DNA of 64,000 nucleotides. Source: WHTK01 sp965197795 (GTDB lineage: Bacteria > Chloroflexota > Dehalococcoidia > DSTF01 > WHTK01). How positions within the stretch are numbered: position 1 is the first letter of the stretch; each line of letters starts with the position of its first letter. The position numbers were made by a program, and so were the translations under genes. Positions 32,387 to 41,477 of the stretch are shown here, piece after piece. The stretch covers positions 2,728,001 to 2,792,000 of the forward strand of contig OZ240228.1 of NCBI GenBank assembly GCA_965197795.1, read 5' to 3'. The notes under the pieces are model-generated. The model searched no databases. It saw only the letters and a list, made by a program, of their open reading frames with translations, and had not been told where the DNA came from.

Positions 32387-33721
32387 ATGAACACGCGAAA
32401 GCAAGTCCTGATCATGACCAGTTTGCTCCTGATGATGCTGATCACGGTCGGCGCCTTCGCCGCCTGGGACCCACAACGCGCCGATGACACCCTCGTCGAG
32501 TTCAATGAAGAGACCACGGAGCGCGGCTCCATCCTCTTCGCGCGCAACTGCCGCCTGTGCCACGGCAACCTGGCTGAGGGTGGCGCGCTGGGAGCCCGGC
32601 TGCCCGCGGCGCCAGCGCTCAACCGCCCTGACCTGCAGGGCTTCCTTGGTACGGACGCAACCCTCACCGAGGGTCTGGACCTCACATCCGGCACCTTCTT
32701 GGTCGACGACAGCGCGGCGCTGGCCGCAGGCGACCTGATCCTGGTCGACAGCGAACGCATGGAGATCGAAGAGGTCGACGGCAATGAGATTCACGTCAAG
32801 CGCGGCCTGGAACACACCGAGGCAGCGCAGCACTTCGCCAACGCGGCTGTCTTCCGCCTCGACCTGTCGGCGTTCGACACGCTGAACCCGAACTCCACGC
32901 TGAACGTGATGCGCAATACCATCACGTGTGGACGCGTGGGAACCGCTATGCCTGCATGGGCCGCTGTGAATGGCGGCCCGCTGAGCGACGAGCAGATCCG
33001 TCAGCTTACGCTGTTAATCATGCAGGGCCGCTGGGACCTCGTTGAGCACGAAATCGACATCGAGGATGGGATTGAGTCCGACCTCGAAGAAGCGCTCGCG
33101 GCAGACGCGACCGGGATGTTGGTCAGCGACGTGACGCGGTTCACCGAAGGTGAGGCGCTGCGCGTCGGTGGCGAGCGCCTGCGCGTCACCAGCGTGCCAA
33201 CGCTCTCGACGAACCGCTTTGGCGAGCTGCCAGACGACAAGAGCGGCACCATCGGCATCGAGCGCGGCGTGCTGGGCACGACGCCGCTGCAGCACGCAGC
33301 GGAGACAGAGCTGTTCCGCTTCGCCGAAACCCCAGATCCGGCCATTAACAAGAGTGCCTGCGGCCAGACGGCACAGCCTACGGCGCCTGCCGGCGACCCC
33401 GAACTGATCGAGCCGTTCGATGGCCAAACGGTCGAGGTCTCCGCCTTCAACATAACATTCGACACGGACACGATTACGGTCGATGCGGACGGCCAGGTCC
33501 GGATCCGATTCGATAACCAGGACGACAGCAGCGTGAGACACAACGTCGCCGTCTACAACAGCTCGACGGACCTGACGGCGGTCTCGCCCGGCAGCATCGG
33601 CCTGATCTTCGCGGGCCCGGAGATAGACGACACGGTGTTCGACGTTCCGGCGGCAGGTGAGTACTTCTTCCGCTGCGACGTCCACCCAACGCAGATGACT
33701 GGCACGTTCAGCGTCCAATAG
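32387..33721 (+). CDS. Exported cytochrome c-cupredoxin fusion with two inserted repeat modules
   Basis: A 444-residue protein with an N-terminal signal/anchor helix (8-26). A haem site C55-RLC-H59 is separated from its likely distal ligand Met188 (GTAMPAW) by an inserted module (about 100-160: FLVDD ... GDLILVDSERMEIEEVDG ... RGLEHT). A second copy of that module, slightly longer, follows at about 242-312 (MLVSDVTRF ... GERLRVTSV ... RGVLGTT). The C-terminal 105 residues are a cupredoxin with type 1 copper ligands His385, Cys430, His433 and Met437. It is probably the electron acceptor of the bc complex, carrying haem and copper in one chain. Confidence 0.88.
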   Translation: MNTRKQVLIMTSLLLMMLITVGAFAAWDPQRADDTLVEFNEETTERGSILFARNCRLCHGNLAEGGALGARLPAAPALNRPDLQGFLGTDATLTEGLDLTSGTFLVDDSAALAAGDLILVDSERMEIEEVDGNEIHVKRGLEHTEAAQHFANAAVFRLDLSAFDTLNPNSTLNVMRNTITCGRVGTAMPAWAAVNGGPLSDEQIRQLTLLIMQGRWDLVEHEIDIEDGIESDLEEALAADATGMLVSDVTRFTEGEALRVGGERLRVTSVPTLSTNRFGELPDDKSGTIGIERGVLGTTPLQHAAETELFRFAETPDPAINKSACGQTAQPTAPAGDPELIEPFDGQTVEVSAFNITFDTDTITVDADGQVRIRFDNQDDSSVRHNVAVYNSSTDLTAVSPGSIGLIFAGPEIDDTVFDVPAAGEYFFRCDVHPTQMTGTFSVQ

Positions 33722-33819
33722 CCGAGCCGACGCGCACGGTGTCGGCGTACTTGTCGCCGAAGACCAGACTTCCCGAGCCACGGAGTCGTTGCGCCACCAG
33801 CAACTGATAACATCCCTAT

Positions 33820-34941
33820 GTGAAGGTCGTTTACCTGGCAGACGCCCCGTACCCGCACACCTGGCGCTGGGTCAAGCATTTTCGCGGCGCCGGCGTGCAG
33901 TGCGAGGTGATCTCATTTCGCCCCTGGAACATTCCCGGTGTCCCGGTGCACTACATCAACGGCGGCGAGGCCCTGGGCAAGGCGCGCTACCTCGTACACG
34001 CGCGGCGCGTCAAGAACCTGATCCATAGCCTGCAGCCAGACCTCCTACATGCCCTGCACCTGACGAGCTACGGCTTCCTCGGCGCGCTGGCCGACTTTCA
34101 CCCCTTCGTCCTGTCCGTTTGGGGTACCGACGTGCTGGAGGCGCCGAGACTGACGCCCTTCCACCGCTGGCTGACTCGCTACGCGCTCGCTCGCGCCGAC
34201 ACGGTCACCGCCACGGGGCTTCACCTCGCCACCGAGACGACGCGCTACACGCCGGACGGCGTACCCGTGACGGTTGTGCCGTACGGGGTTGATTTGGAGC
34301 GCTTCGCGCCGCGCGGGAAGAGTTCATCGGAGCACGTCGTGATCGGCACGGTTTCGCGGCTCTCGTCAGAAAAGGGCGTTCGATACCTGATCGAGGCCTT
34401 CGGGCAGCTATGCGAGTTGTACGGTGGTGAGGTCAGCCTGCGCATCGCCGGTGATGGACCGGAGCGCGCGCGACTCGAGGCAGCGGTTCAGCGGTTAGGC
34501 CTGGAGTCGAGCGTTGAATTCCGCGGTTGGCTTGAGCACGAGGACGTACCCGCGTTCCTCAATGAGCTTGACGTTTTCGTCATGCCTTCGACCTGGGAGG
34601 GCTTCGGCGTAGCTGCCGCGGAGGCCTCGGCCGCCGGGCTGCCGGTGGTGGCGACCAACGTGTACGGCATACCGGACGTAGTAAGCGATGGTGAGACCGG
34701 CCTGCTGGTCCCGCCAAAGGACCCGGACGCCCTGGCGAGGGCGATCGGCCAGCTGGTCGCGGATTCTCGGCTGCGAGCGAAACTGGGCGAGGCGGGCAGA
34801 ACATACATAGCCAGACACTACGACTGGACGGAGAACGCGCAGCAGATGGCCTCGCTCTATGAGCACATGCTGGCGAACCGGCCGGAGCGTCGGCCGAGGG
34901 CGCGGACGGGCATTGCGCCGGGCGGCGAAGCCGGTGCGTGA
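33820..34941 (+). CDS. Family 4 glycosyltransferase
   Basis: A 373-residue GT-B enzyme with a GTG start. The C-terminal nucleotide-sugar domain has GTVSRLSSEKGVRYLIEAF and the acceptor E-x7-E motif region PSTWEGFGVAAAEASAAGLPVVATNVYGIPDVV, typical of GT4. It is the first gene of the polysaccharide operon. The last 8 bases overlap the next gene. Donor and acceptor are unknown. Confidence 0.93.
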   Translation: MKVVYLADAPYPHTWRWVKHFRGAGVQCEVISFRPWNIPGVPVHYINGGEALGKARYLVHARRVKNLIHSLQPDLLHALHLTSYGFLGALADFHPFVLSVWGTDVLEAPRLTPFHRWLTRYALARADTVTATGLHLATETTRYTPDGVPVTVVPYGVDLERFAPRGKSSSEHVVIGTVSRLSSEKGVRYLIEAFGQLCELYGGEVSLRIAGDGPERARLEAAVQRLGLESSVEFRGWLEHEDVPAFLNELDVFVMPSTWEGFGVAAAEASAAGLPVVATNVYGIPDVVSDGETGLLVPPKDPDALARAIGQLVADSRLRAKLGEAGRTYIARHYDWTENAQQMASLYEHMLANRPERRPRARTGIAPGGEAGA

Positions 34942-36043
34942 GGACGAGGCCCAGGCTTCGGAGGAGACCGCGCCGGGTACGGCGCGCCAGCGCTCGCCAG
35001 AAGAGCTGCCCTTCGTCACCGTCATCGTGCCGGTGCGCAACGAAGAAGGCTACATCGGGCGCTGCCTGCAAGCGCTGGCGGCGCAGGACTATCCTCACGA
35101 GTTGTTCGAGACCATCGTGCTGGACGGCGGCTCCCGAGACGCAACCGAGTCGGAGACCCGCCTGACCGCCGAGGCCGCAGGCCTGACCGTCTTCTACGCG
35201 CCGAATCCAGGACACACCGCCGCCACCGGCTTCAACCTCGGCCTGACGCTGTCGCACGGCGATGTCATCATCAAGGTCGACGGCCATACTCGTGTGGCGC
35301 CCGACTTCATTAGCGCCAACGCCCATGCGCTGCAGGGTAGCGGCGCTGACGCTGTCGGCGGCCCGATCGAGACCCGAGGCCACGGCGCGACCGGCCGCGC
35401 CATCGCCCTGGCCATGTCGTCGCGATTCGGGGTCGGAGACACCGCGTTTCGTGACGAGCAGGCGGTTGAGCAATGGACCGAAAGCGTGCCCTACGGGGCG
35501 TACCGTCGCGACGTGTTCCAGCGCCTCGGCGGGTTCGCCGAGGACATCGACCGCGGCGAGGACGACGAGTTCAACTACCGCCTGCGGCGATCGGGCGGAC
35601 GAATCCTGCTTTCACCCAGCATCCGCTCCACGTACTACTGCCGTTCGAGCTGCGAGGAGTTGGCGCGTCAGTACTGGGGCTACGGGCTGGCCAAGGCGAA
35701 GGTGCTGCATCGGCACCCCGGCCGTCTGCGCCCGCGGCACCTGGTGCCTTCGGCGCTCGTGGCGACGCTAGTCGGCGGCGGCCTGCTCGGCGTCGTGGAC
35801 CGGCGCTGCGGCTGGTTGGCGGTGTTGGCGGGCGGCGCCTACGGCCTGGCAAGCTGGCTGGCAGCCTCGAAAGCGACTCAGGGAGAGCCTAAGGAGACCT
35901 CACGCGTCGCCGCAGCGTACGCCTGTATGCACCTGCCGGCCGGCGCCGGGATGCTGGTCGGGCTGGCTCGCGGGTTCCTGAGCAAGACGAGCGCTGCGGG
36001 CTCAATGAAACAGTCAGGCGGTCGGGACGACGACGATGGCTGA
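34934..36043 (+). CDS. Family 2 glycosyltransferase with C-terminal membrane helices
   Basis: A 369-residue protein from the GTG at 34934. The GT-A domain opens FVTVIVPVRNEEGYIGRCL, with the DGGSRDAT motif, KVDGHTRVAPDF as the metal-binding region, and RGEDDEFNYRLRRSGGR as the catalytic ED. Two or three membrane helices follow after residue 265, as in exopolysaccharide transferases of the ExoA/succinoglycan type. It overlaps its neighbours by 8 bases on both sides. Confidence 0.92.
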   Translation: MREDEAQASEETAPGTARQRSPEELPFVTVIVPVRNEEGYIGRCLQALAAQDYPHELFETIVLDGGSRDATESETRLTAEAAGLTVFYAPNPGHTAATGFNLGLTLSHGDVIIKVDGHTRVAPDFISANAHALQGSGADAVGGPIETRGHGATGRAIALAMSSRFGVGDTAFRDEQAVEQWTESVPYGAYRRDVFQRLGGFAEDIDRGEDDEFNYRLRRSGGRILLSPSIRSTYYCRSSCEELARQYWGYGLAKAKVLHRHPGRLRPRHLVPSALVATLVGGGLLGVVDRRCGWLAVLAGGAYGLASWLAASKATQGEPKETSRVAAAYACMHLPAGAGMLVGLARGFLSKTSAAGSMKQSGGRDDDDG

Positions 36044-36737
36044 TAGAGACAGCGAGGCAGGACGGCTACGCGAAGCGTACGCGCGGCGCGCCAGGCACGG
36101 GCTGGACTCCCGCTACGACTACTGGCGGCCGGAGAACCTGTTTATCTATCAGGCACGAGAGCGAGCAGTCCTCGGTCAGCTGCGCAAGGCCAACATGCTG
36201 CCGCTGACCAACCGCAAGGTCCTGGACGTCGGTTGCGGCGACGGCGCCGTGCTGCGCGATATGGTGCGCTACGGCGCCACGGCGGACGATCTACACGGCG
36301 TTGACCTGCTATCGGACCGCATCGAGCGAGCTCGAGAGCTGACACCCGGCGCGCACATCGCGGTGGCGGACGCGCAGTCGCTGAACTACGAAGACGGCAG
36401 CTTCGACCTCGTGCTCGGCTTCACGCTGCTGTCATCGATAGTCGGGCCGGAGGCCCGCGCTCGCGTAGCGAACGAGATGCGGCGGGTGACGCGTCACGGC
36501 GGCGTGGTGCTGCTGTACGACTTCTGGACCAACCCATTCAATCGTGACGTCCGGCCGCTACGCCAGGCCGAGGTGAGTAGCCTCTATCCGGGGAACCGGA
36601 TCGATTTCCAGCGCACGACGCTTGCCCCACCTCTGCTTCGCCTGGCGATCAAGCTGCCTGGCGGCTGGTTAGCCTGTAGCTGGCTGGACATGCTACCCTT
36701 CCTGCGAACCCACTACGTCGCGGCTGTTCATATCTAA
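36036..36737 (+). CDS. Class I SAM-dependent methyltransferase
   Basis: A 233-residue protein with the SAM-binding motif VLDVGCGDGAVLRDM at about residue 63, an acidic post-I (GVDLLSDRIERA), and DAQSLNYEDGSFDLVLGF as motif II. The C-terminal cap is hydrophobic. It lies within the polysaccharide operon, so a sugar or lipid carrier is the likely substrate (inference). Confidence 0.88.
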   Translation: MADRDSEAGRLREAYARRARHGLDSRYDYWRPENLFIYQARERAVLGQLRKANMLPLTNRKVLDVGCGDGAVLRDMVRYGATADDLHGVDLLSDRIERARELTPGAHIAVADAQSLNYEDGSFDLVLGFTLLSSIVGPEARARVANEMRRVTRHGGVVLLYDFWTNPFNRDVRPLRQAEVSSLYPGNRIDFQRTTLAPPLLRLAIKLPGGWLACSWLDMLPFLRTHYVAAVHI

Positions 36738-36756
36738 CGCCGCTCACGAGCCCAGA

Positions 36757-37905
36757 TTGCCTGACGATTTCCTACCGATAGCGCAGCCCGATCTCGACGA
36801 AGACGACATCGCCGAGGTCGTAGACACGCTGCGTTCCGGCTGGCTGGTCTACGGCGCCAAAACCCAGCAGCTCGAGCGCGAGTTCGCGGCGATGACCGGG
36901 GCGGAGCACGCGGTTGGCCTGAACTCGTGCACGGCGGGTCTGCACCTATCGCTGCTCGCGGCAGGCATCGGGCCCGGTGACGAGGTCATAACGACGCCGC
37001 TGACCTTCGCTGCGACAGCAAACGTCATCGTCCACGTAGGGGCAACGCCGGTACTGGCCGACATCTGCGCCGACGACCTGAACATCGACCCGGAGCAAAT
37101 CGAACGTCATATCACGCCCCGGACGAAAGCGATCATGCCGGTGCATTACGGCGGCGTGCCGTGTCGTATGGACGAGATCTTTGACGTGGCGCGACGGCAC
37201 AACCTGCCGGTGATTGAGGACGCGGCGACGGCGGCAGGCTCGGCGTACCGCGGGCGCGCGGTCGGCTCGCTGGGCGACCTGACCGTGTTCAGCTTCTACC
37301 CGGTGAAGAACATGACCACGGGTCAGGGCGGCATGGTCACGACCAACAACCCTGAGCTGGCGTCACAGATCAGCGCGCTCCGCAATCACGGACTCGACTC
37401 GAATGCGTGGAACCGCTACTCGTCCGAGGCGAACCGCCTCTTCTACACGATGAGCCAGCCCGGCTTTAACTACGGCATGTTCGACCTGCTGGCGAGCATC
37501 GGGCTGGGACAGCTACGACGCCTACCCGAGTTCAACCAAAAGCGCCGAGTGCTGGCAGAACACTACACGCGCGCCTTCGCTGGCCTGCCGCAGATCGAAA
37601 CGCCGTCGTTTCACGATGACGTGACGACCAACTGGCATCTGTACGTGATCCGGGTGCGCGAGACGGAGGTTAGCCGCGCCGAACTGGCGCAGGGGCTGAA
37701 GGAACGCGGCATCGGCACTTCGGTGCACTACTACCCGATCCACTACCACCCCTACTATCGCGAGCGCTTTGGTTACCGGCAAGGCGACTATCCGGTGACC
37801 GAGCGTGAGTTCGAGCGCATCCTGTCGCTGCCGTTGTTCCCAAAGATGAGCGAAGGGGACGTAGAGCGAGTTGTCGAGGCCGTGCGAGACGTCCTTGGCG
37901 CCTGA
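36757..37905 (+). CDS. DegT/DnrJ/EryC1-family sugar aminotransferase
   Basis: A 382-residue PLP enzyme with a TTG start. The PLP lysine is in FSFYPVKNMTTGQGGM, preceded by VIEDAATAAGSAYRGR. The N-terminal DLDEDDIAEVVDTLRSGWLVYG is typical of 4-aminotransferases such as PglE/PseC. With the dehydratase (38497) and the phosphoglycosyl transferase (37895) it resembles the start of a bacillosamine-type route. The matching N-acetyltransferase is not obvious here. Its end overlaps the next gene. Confidence 0.92.
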   Translation: MPDDFLPIAQPDLDEDDIAEVVDTLRSGWLVYGAKTQQLEREFAAMTGAEHAVGLNSCTAGLHLSLLAAGIGPGDEVITTPLTFAATANVIVHVGATPVLADICADDLNIDPEQIERHITPRTKAIMPVHYGGVPCRMDEIFDVARRHNLPVIEDAATAAGSAYRGRAVGSLGDLTVFSFYPVKNMTTGQGGMVTTNNPELASQISALRNHGLDSNAWNRYSSEANRLFYTMSQPGFNYGMFDLLASIGLGQLRRLPEFNQKRRVLAEHYTRAFAGLPQIETPSFHDDVTTNWHLYVIRVRETEVSRAELAQGLKERGIGTSVHYYPIHYHPYYRERFGYRQGDYPVTEREFERILSLPLFPKMSEGDVERVVEAVRDVLGA

Positions 37906-38500
37906 TCCCGAGGAGCAGCTGACGCGCGTCTTCGATGTCCTCGTGGCGGCGCTTGGACTCATCGTCCTGGCGCCGCTGCTGGCGCTGATCGCCGTGCTGG
38001 TCAAGCTGGAGTCGCCGGGGCCCGTCTTGTTCCGGCAAAAGCGTGTGGGCAAAGACGAAAAGCCCTTCGAGGTGCTGAAGTTTCGCTCCATGACAGTGGC
38101 GGATGCGAACGAGGAGCGGGTCGAAACCACGATCGAAGACATCGAGGCGTACGTCTTCCGGCCGACGGGCCGCATGACACGCATCGGGCGCGTGTTGCGG
38201 GCGTGCAGCCTGGATGAGGTGCCCAACCTGCTCAACGTGCTTCGCGGCGAGATGCACATCGTCGGTCCGCGTCCGGACGAGCCCGAGCTCGTGGCGCAGT
38301 ACCGTCCCGAGTGGCGCCGTCGTCACACTGTGAAGCCGGGGATTACCGGGCTGGCGCAGATCAGGGGACGGGCGGATTTGACGTATTCTGAGACAATGAC
38401 CTTCGACCTCGAATACGTCGACACACGGACGTTTGCGGGCGACGTCCGCATCATCCTGAAGACGCTCGGGGCCGTAGCCGGCCGCAAGGGAGCTCGATGA
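37895..38500 (+). CDS. Bacterial sugar transferase (phosphoglycosyl transferase)
   Basis: About 201 residues from a TTG at 37895 (a TTG at 37871 is also possible; the start is uncertain). One re-entrant hydrophobic helix (LVAALGLIVLAPLLALIAVLV) is followed by KFRSM, the SLDE catalytic Asp-Glu, the GPRP motif and GITGLAQIRGR. These are the hallmarks of the monotopic PglC/WcaJ core. It loads the first sugar phosphate onto undecaprenyl phosphate. It has no extra N-terminal membrane bundle, so it is PglC-like in length. Confidence 0.92.
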   Translation: MAPDPEEQLTRVFDVLVAALGLIVLAPLLALIAVLVKLESPGPVLFRQKRVGKDEKPFEVLKFRSMTVADANEERVETTIEDIEAYVFRPTGRMTRIGRVLRACSLDEVPNLLNVLRGEMHIVGPRPDEPELVAQYRPEWRRRHTVKPGITGLAQIRGRADLTYSETMTFDLEYVDTRTFAGDVRIILKTLGAVAGRKGAR

Positions 38501-40386
38501 AGGACCCGAACCGCACCGATCGGCTGGCGACCGCGAGTCCGCTGCTCATTTCGCTAGTTCTCGACATTGTGATCGTGCTGATCGCGTACACGATAGCGCT
38601 GTCCCTGAAGTTCGATGGCGAGGTTCCCAGCGAGTCGTGGCGGACGCTGGCCTGGGCCGGGCCGCTGATCGGCTTCGCCTACATCCTGTCGTACCAGGCC
38701 TTGGGGGTGTACCGCACGGCGTGGCAGTACGGCAGCCTGCGCGACGCGGTGCTGCTGGCTGTCGGCGTTGCGCTGGTCACGCTGGCGATCCTGGTCGTGC
38801 AGGTGATGTTGCCCAAGCGCCCGATTCCGCTGACCGCCAACGTTATTAGCGCCGCGTTCATTCTGCTCGGGCACGGCATGGTGCGCATGTTGCCGCGTAT
38901 GTGGGGGACCTCCAGCGAAGGCGGGGGTGACGAGCCAAAGCAGCGTGTCTTGATCGTCGGCGCGGGAGATACGGGCCAGATGCTCGGCTGGGACCTGCGC
39001 CATAACCGCTCTCAACCCTACGACGCTGTCGCCTACATCGACGATGACGTAACGCTGCGTGGCAAGCGCGTGCACGGCATCCCAGTCGTCGGCGGGCGCT
39101 ACGACATTCCCAGCGTGATCGAGCAGCACAACATCGACCTCGTCGCCATCGCCCTGCCTCCGGCGCGTGCGCCGGGCCTCCAGGAGGTCCTCGCCCTCAC
39201 GGAGCCCGCGAAGGTGCCTGTACGCCTGGTGCCAAGCCTCGGCGAGGTGATGGAAGGCCGCGCGGCGCACGGCGAGATGCGCGAGATCACTGTCGAAGAC
39301 CTGCTGGCGCGCGAGCCGATGGACGTCGACGGTGAGGCCTGCCGGGCGATCATCGCGGGGCACGTGGTGTTGATCACGGGCGCCGCGGGTTCAATCGGCG
39401 CCGAGCTGACGCGTCGCATGTTCGGGTTCGGCCCGTCCGCGATGCACCTGGTCGACGTCAACGAGACGGGGCTGCACGAGCTGCGGGTGGAGATGAACCA
39501 GAAGTCGGAAGGCAAGGTGCCGATCAAGCCGTGGCTGTGCAACATCTCGGACCAGCAGAAGCTGAGCGACATCTTCGAGGCGTCCCGGCCCCAGGTCGTG
39601 TTCCACCTCGGCGCGTACAAGCACCTGGGGATGATGCAAGAGAACCCAGATCAGGCCTTCGAGACGAACGTCATGGGCACCTTGAACGTATTCGAGGCGG
39701 CGCAGGCGGTGGAGGCCGAGGAGGTGGTCTTCCTCTCCAGCCACACTGCGGTCGAACCGAGCAGCATCTACGGCGCGTCGAAGCGCATCGGCGAGCTGCT
39801 GGTGACCTCGATGCCGGGAGGCAAGACCAGGTTCTGCGCTGTACGTTTGACCAACGTGATCGACACGCGCGGTACGGTACTCGCGGCCTTCGACCGCCAG
39901 ATTCAACACGGCGGCCCGATCTCGGTAACCGATTCGGAGGTGGCCCGGTACTTCCTCACGATCAATGAGGTCACCGGGCTGGTGATCCAGGCGGCGGCGC
40001 TGTCAAAAGGGCGCGATATCTTCCTACTCGACACGGGCGAAGAGATGCGCATCGCGGACCTTGCCGAGCGCATGATCAGGTCGCGCGGCATGGAGCCGGG
40101 CAAGGACATCGAGATCGTCTACACGGGGCTGCGACCAGGTGAAAAGCTAAATGAGGCGCTGACCGGTCAGCATGAAACGTTGCAGTCGACGAAGCACGGG
40201 CGCGTCTTCGCCGCGGTGTCCGATCGCAGTTTCGTCGGTGCGGAACTGCGTGCCGCCGTCCGAGAGCTGGAGGTCGACCTGCGCAAGCGGCCCGGCAACC
40301 TGCCGGCGAGGATTCACGCGCTGGCCCGCTTCGACCAGATGGAGGCTGAGGCAACAGCGCCGGCTGAGACGCGGCAGGAAGCCTGA
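38497..40386 (+). CDS. Membrane nucleoside-diphosphate-sugar dehydratase/epimerase (WbpM/CapD-like)
   Basis: A 629-residue protein: four N-terminal membrane helices (to about 130), a first Rossmann-like domain (VLIVGAGDTGQMLGWDL), then the catalytic SDR domain with ITGAAGSIGAELTRRMF. Its active-site region reads FLSSHTAVEPSSIYGASKR. WbpM-type UDP-GlcNAc 4,6-dehydratases have STDKAVNPTNVMGASKR there, so Thr-Asp-Lys is replaced by Ser-His and Met by Tyr. These changes could alter the reaction (dehydratase versus epimerase). The stop and start overlap with the preceding gene (ATGA). Confidence 0.88.
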   Translation: MKDPNRTDRLATASPLLISLVLDIVIVLIAYTIALSLKFDGEVPSESWRTLAWAGPLIGFAYILSYQALGVYRTAWQYGSLRDAVLLAVGVALVTLAILVVQVMLPKRPIPLTANVISAAFILLGHGMVRMLPRMWGTSSEGGGDEPKQRVLIVGAGDTGQMLGWDLRHNRSQPYDAVAYIDDDVTLRGKRVHGIPVVGGRYDIPSVIEQHNIDLVAIALPPARAPGLQEVLALTEPAKVPVRLVPSLGEVMEGRAAHGEMREITVEDLLAREPMDVDGEACRAIIAGHVVLITGAAGSIGAELTRRMFGFGPSAMHLVDVNETGLHELRVEMNQKSEGKVPIKPWLCNISDQQKLSDIFEASRPQVVFHLGAYKHLGMMQENPDQAFETNVMGTLNVFEAAQAVEAEEVVFLSSHTAVEPSSIYGASKRIGELLVTSMPGGKTRFCAVRLTNVIDTRGTVLAAFDRQIQHGGPISVTDSEVARYFLTINEVTGLVIQAAALSKGRDIFLLDTGEEMRIADLAERMIRSRGMEPGKDIEIVYTGLRPGEKLNEALTGQHETLQSTKHGRVFAAVSDRSFVGAELRAAVRELEVDLRKRPGNLPARIHALARFDQMEAEATAPAETRQEA

Positions 40387-40406
40387 GCGACAGCGGCCTT
40401 GCATAG

Positions 40407-41477
40407 ATGAGAATCGTCTCGGTAGTCGGTGCGCGGCCGCAGTTCGTCAAGGCTGCGGTGCTGAGCCGTGCACTGCGTAAGCGCCACAACGAAGCGCTGG
40501 TGCACACCGGCCAGCACTACGACGACCTGATGTCCGACGTCTTCTTTCGCGAGCTTGGGCTGCCCGCGCCGGACGTGAACCTGGGTGTCGGTCCGGCGAG
40601 CCAGGCGATACAAACGGCCCGCATGATCGAGGCGCTAGAGCCGGTGCTGCGCGAGCAGGCGCCAGACCTCGTCCTGGTCTACGGCGATACGAACTCGACG
40701 TTAGCCGGGGCGTTGACCGCGGCCAAGCTTGGGTTGCCACTGGCGCACGTGGAGGCGGGATTCCGCAGCTACGATCGCTCCATGCCGGAGGAGATCAACC
40801 GTGTCCTGACCGATCACGTCTCGCGCTATCTGTTCTGCGTGACGCCGGCTTCGGTCGAGTGCCTGCGCCGCGAGGGCATCGAGCGCGGCGTCTACCAGGT
40901 CGGCGACCTCATGTACGACTCGCTGCTCACGGCGCTGCCGAGAGCGAAGTCAATTGAGGCCGAGAGCCTCGCGGCAAACGGCGTGGAGGCAAGCGGCTAC
41001 TATCTCGCCACCGTACATCGGCCGGCCAATACCGACGACGCCATCGCCCTGGAATCGATCTGTGAGGCACTCGGACGGCTCAACGAACCGGTCGTGCTGC
41101 CGCTGCATCCTCGGACCAAGGCAGCGTTGACGGAGGCGGCAATCGAAGTTGCGGCCAATGTGCGAGTCGTGGAGCCCGTGGGCTACTTCGAGATGCTGGC
41201 CCTGGAACGCAACGCCAAGGCGGTGCTGAGCGATTCGGGAGGCGTGCGGCGCGAGGCTTACTTCCTCGGCGTTCCCTCTGTTACCCTGCGAGACAATAGT
41301 GAGTGGCCGGAAACGCTGGACACCGGCTGGGACGTGCTCGCCGGGACGAACCCGGACAGGATCGTGGAGGCAGCCCAACGAGCTCGGCCCGAGACTCCAC
41401 GGCCACCGATCTTCGGAGACGGACGGACGGCGGCGCGAATCGTCGAGGTGCTGGAGCGTGATCCACCCAACGGCTGA
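40407..41477 (+). CDS. Non-hydrolysing UDP-N-acetylglucosamine-type 2-epimerase (WecB/WbpI-like)
   Basis: A 356-residue GT-B fold epimerase. Motifs: SVVGARPQFVKAAVL, HTGQHYDDLMSDVFF, VYGDTNSTLAGAL, HVEAGFRS, ATVHRPANTD and LSDSGGVRREAYFLGVPSVTLRDNSEWPET. The pathway context (WbpA/B/D/E-like genes adjacent) suggests it acts last, on UDP-GlcNAc3NAcA to give UDP-ManNAc3NAcA, as WbpI does. It overlaps the next gene by 20 bases. Confidence 0.93.
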   Translation: MRIVSVVGARPQFVKAAVLSRALRKRHNEALVHTGQHYDDLMSDVFFRELGLPAPDVNLGVGPASQAIQTARMIEALEPVLREQAPDLVLVYGDTNSTLAGALTAAKLGLPLAHVEAGFRSYDRSMPEEINRVLTDHVSRYLFCVTPASVECLRREGIERGVYQVGDLMYDSLLTALPRAKSIEAESLAANGVEASGYYLATVHRPANTDDAIALESICEALGRLNEPVVLPLHPRTKAALTEAAIEVAANVRVVEPVGYFEMLALERNAKAVLSDSGGVRREAYFLGVPSVTLRDNSEWPETLDTGWDVLAGTNPDRIVEAAQRARPETPRPPIFGDGRTAARIVEVLERDPPNG

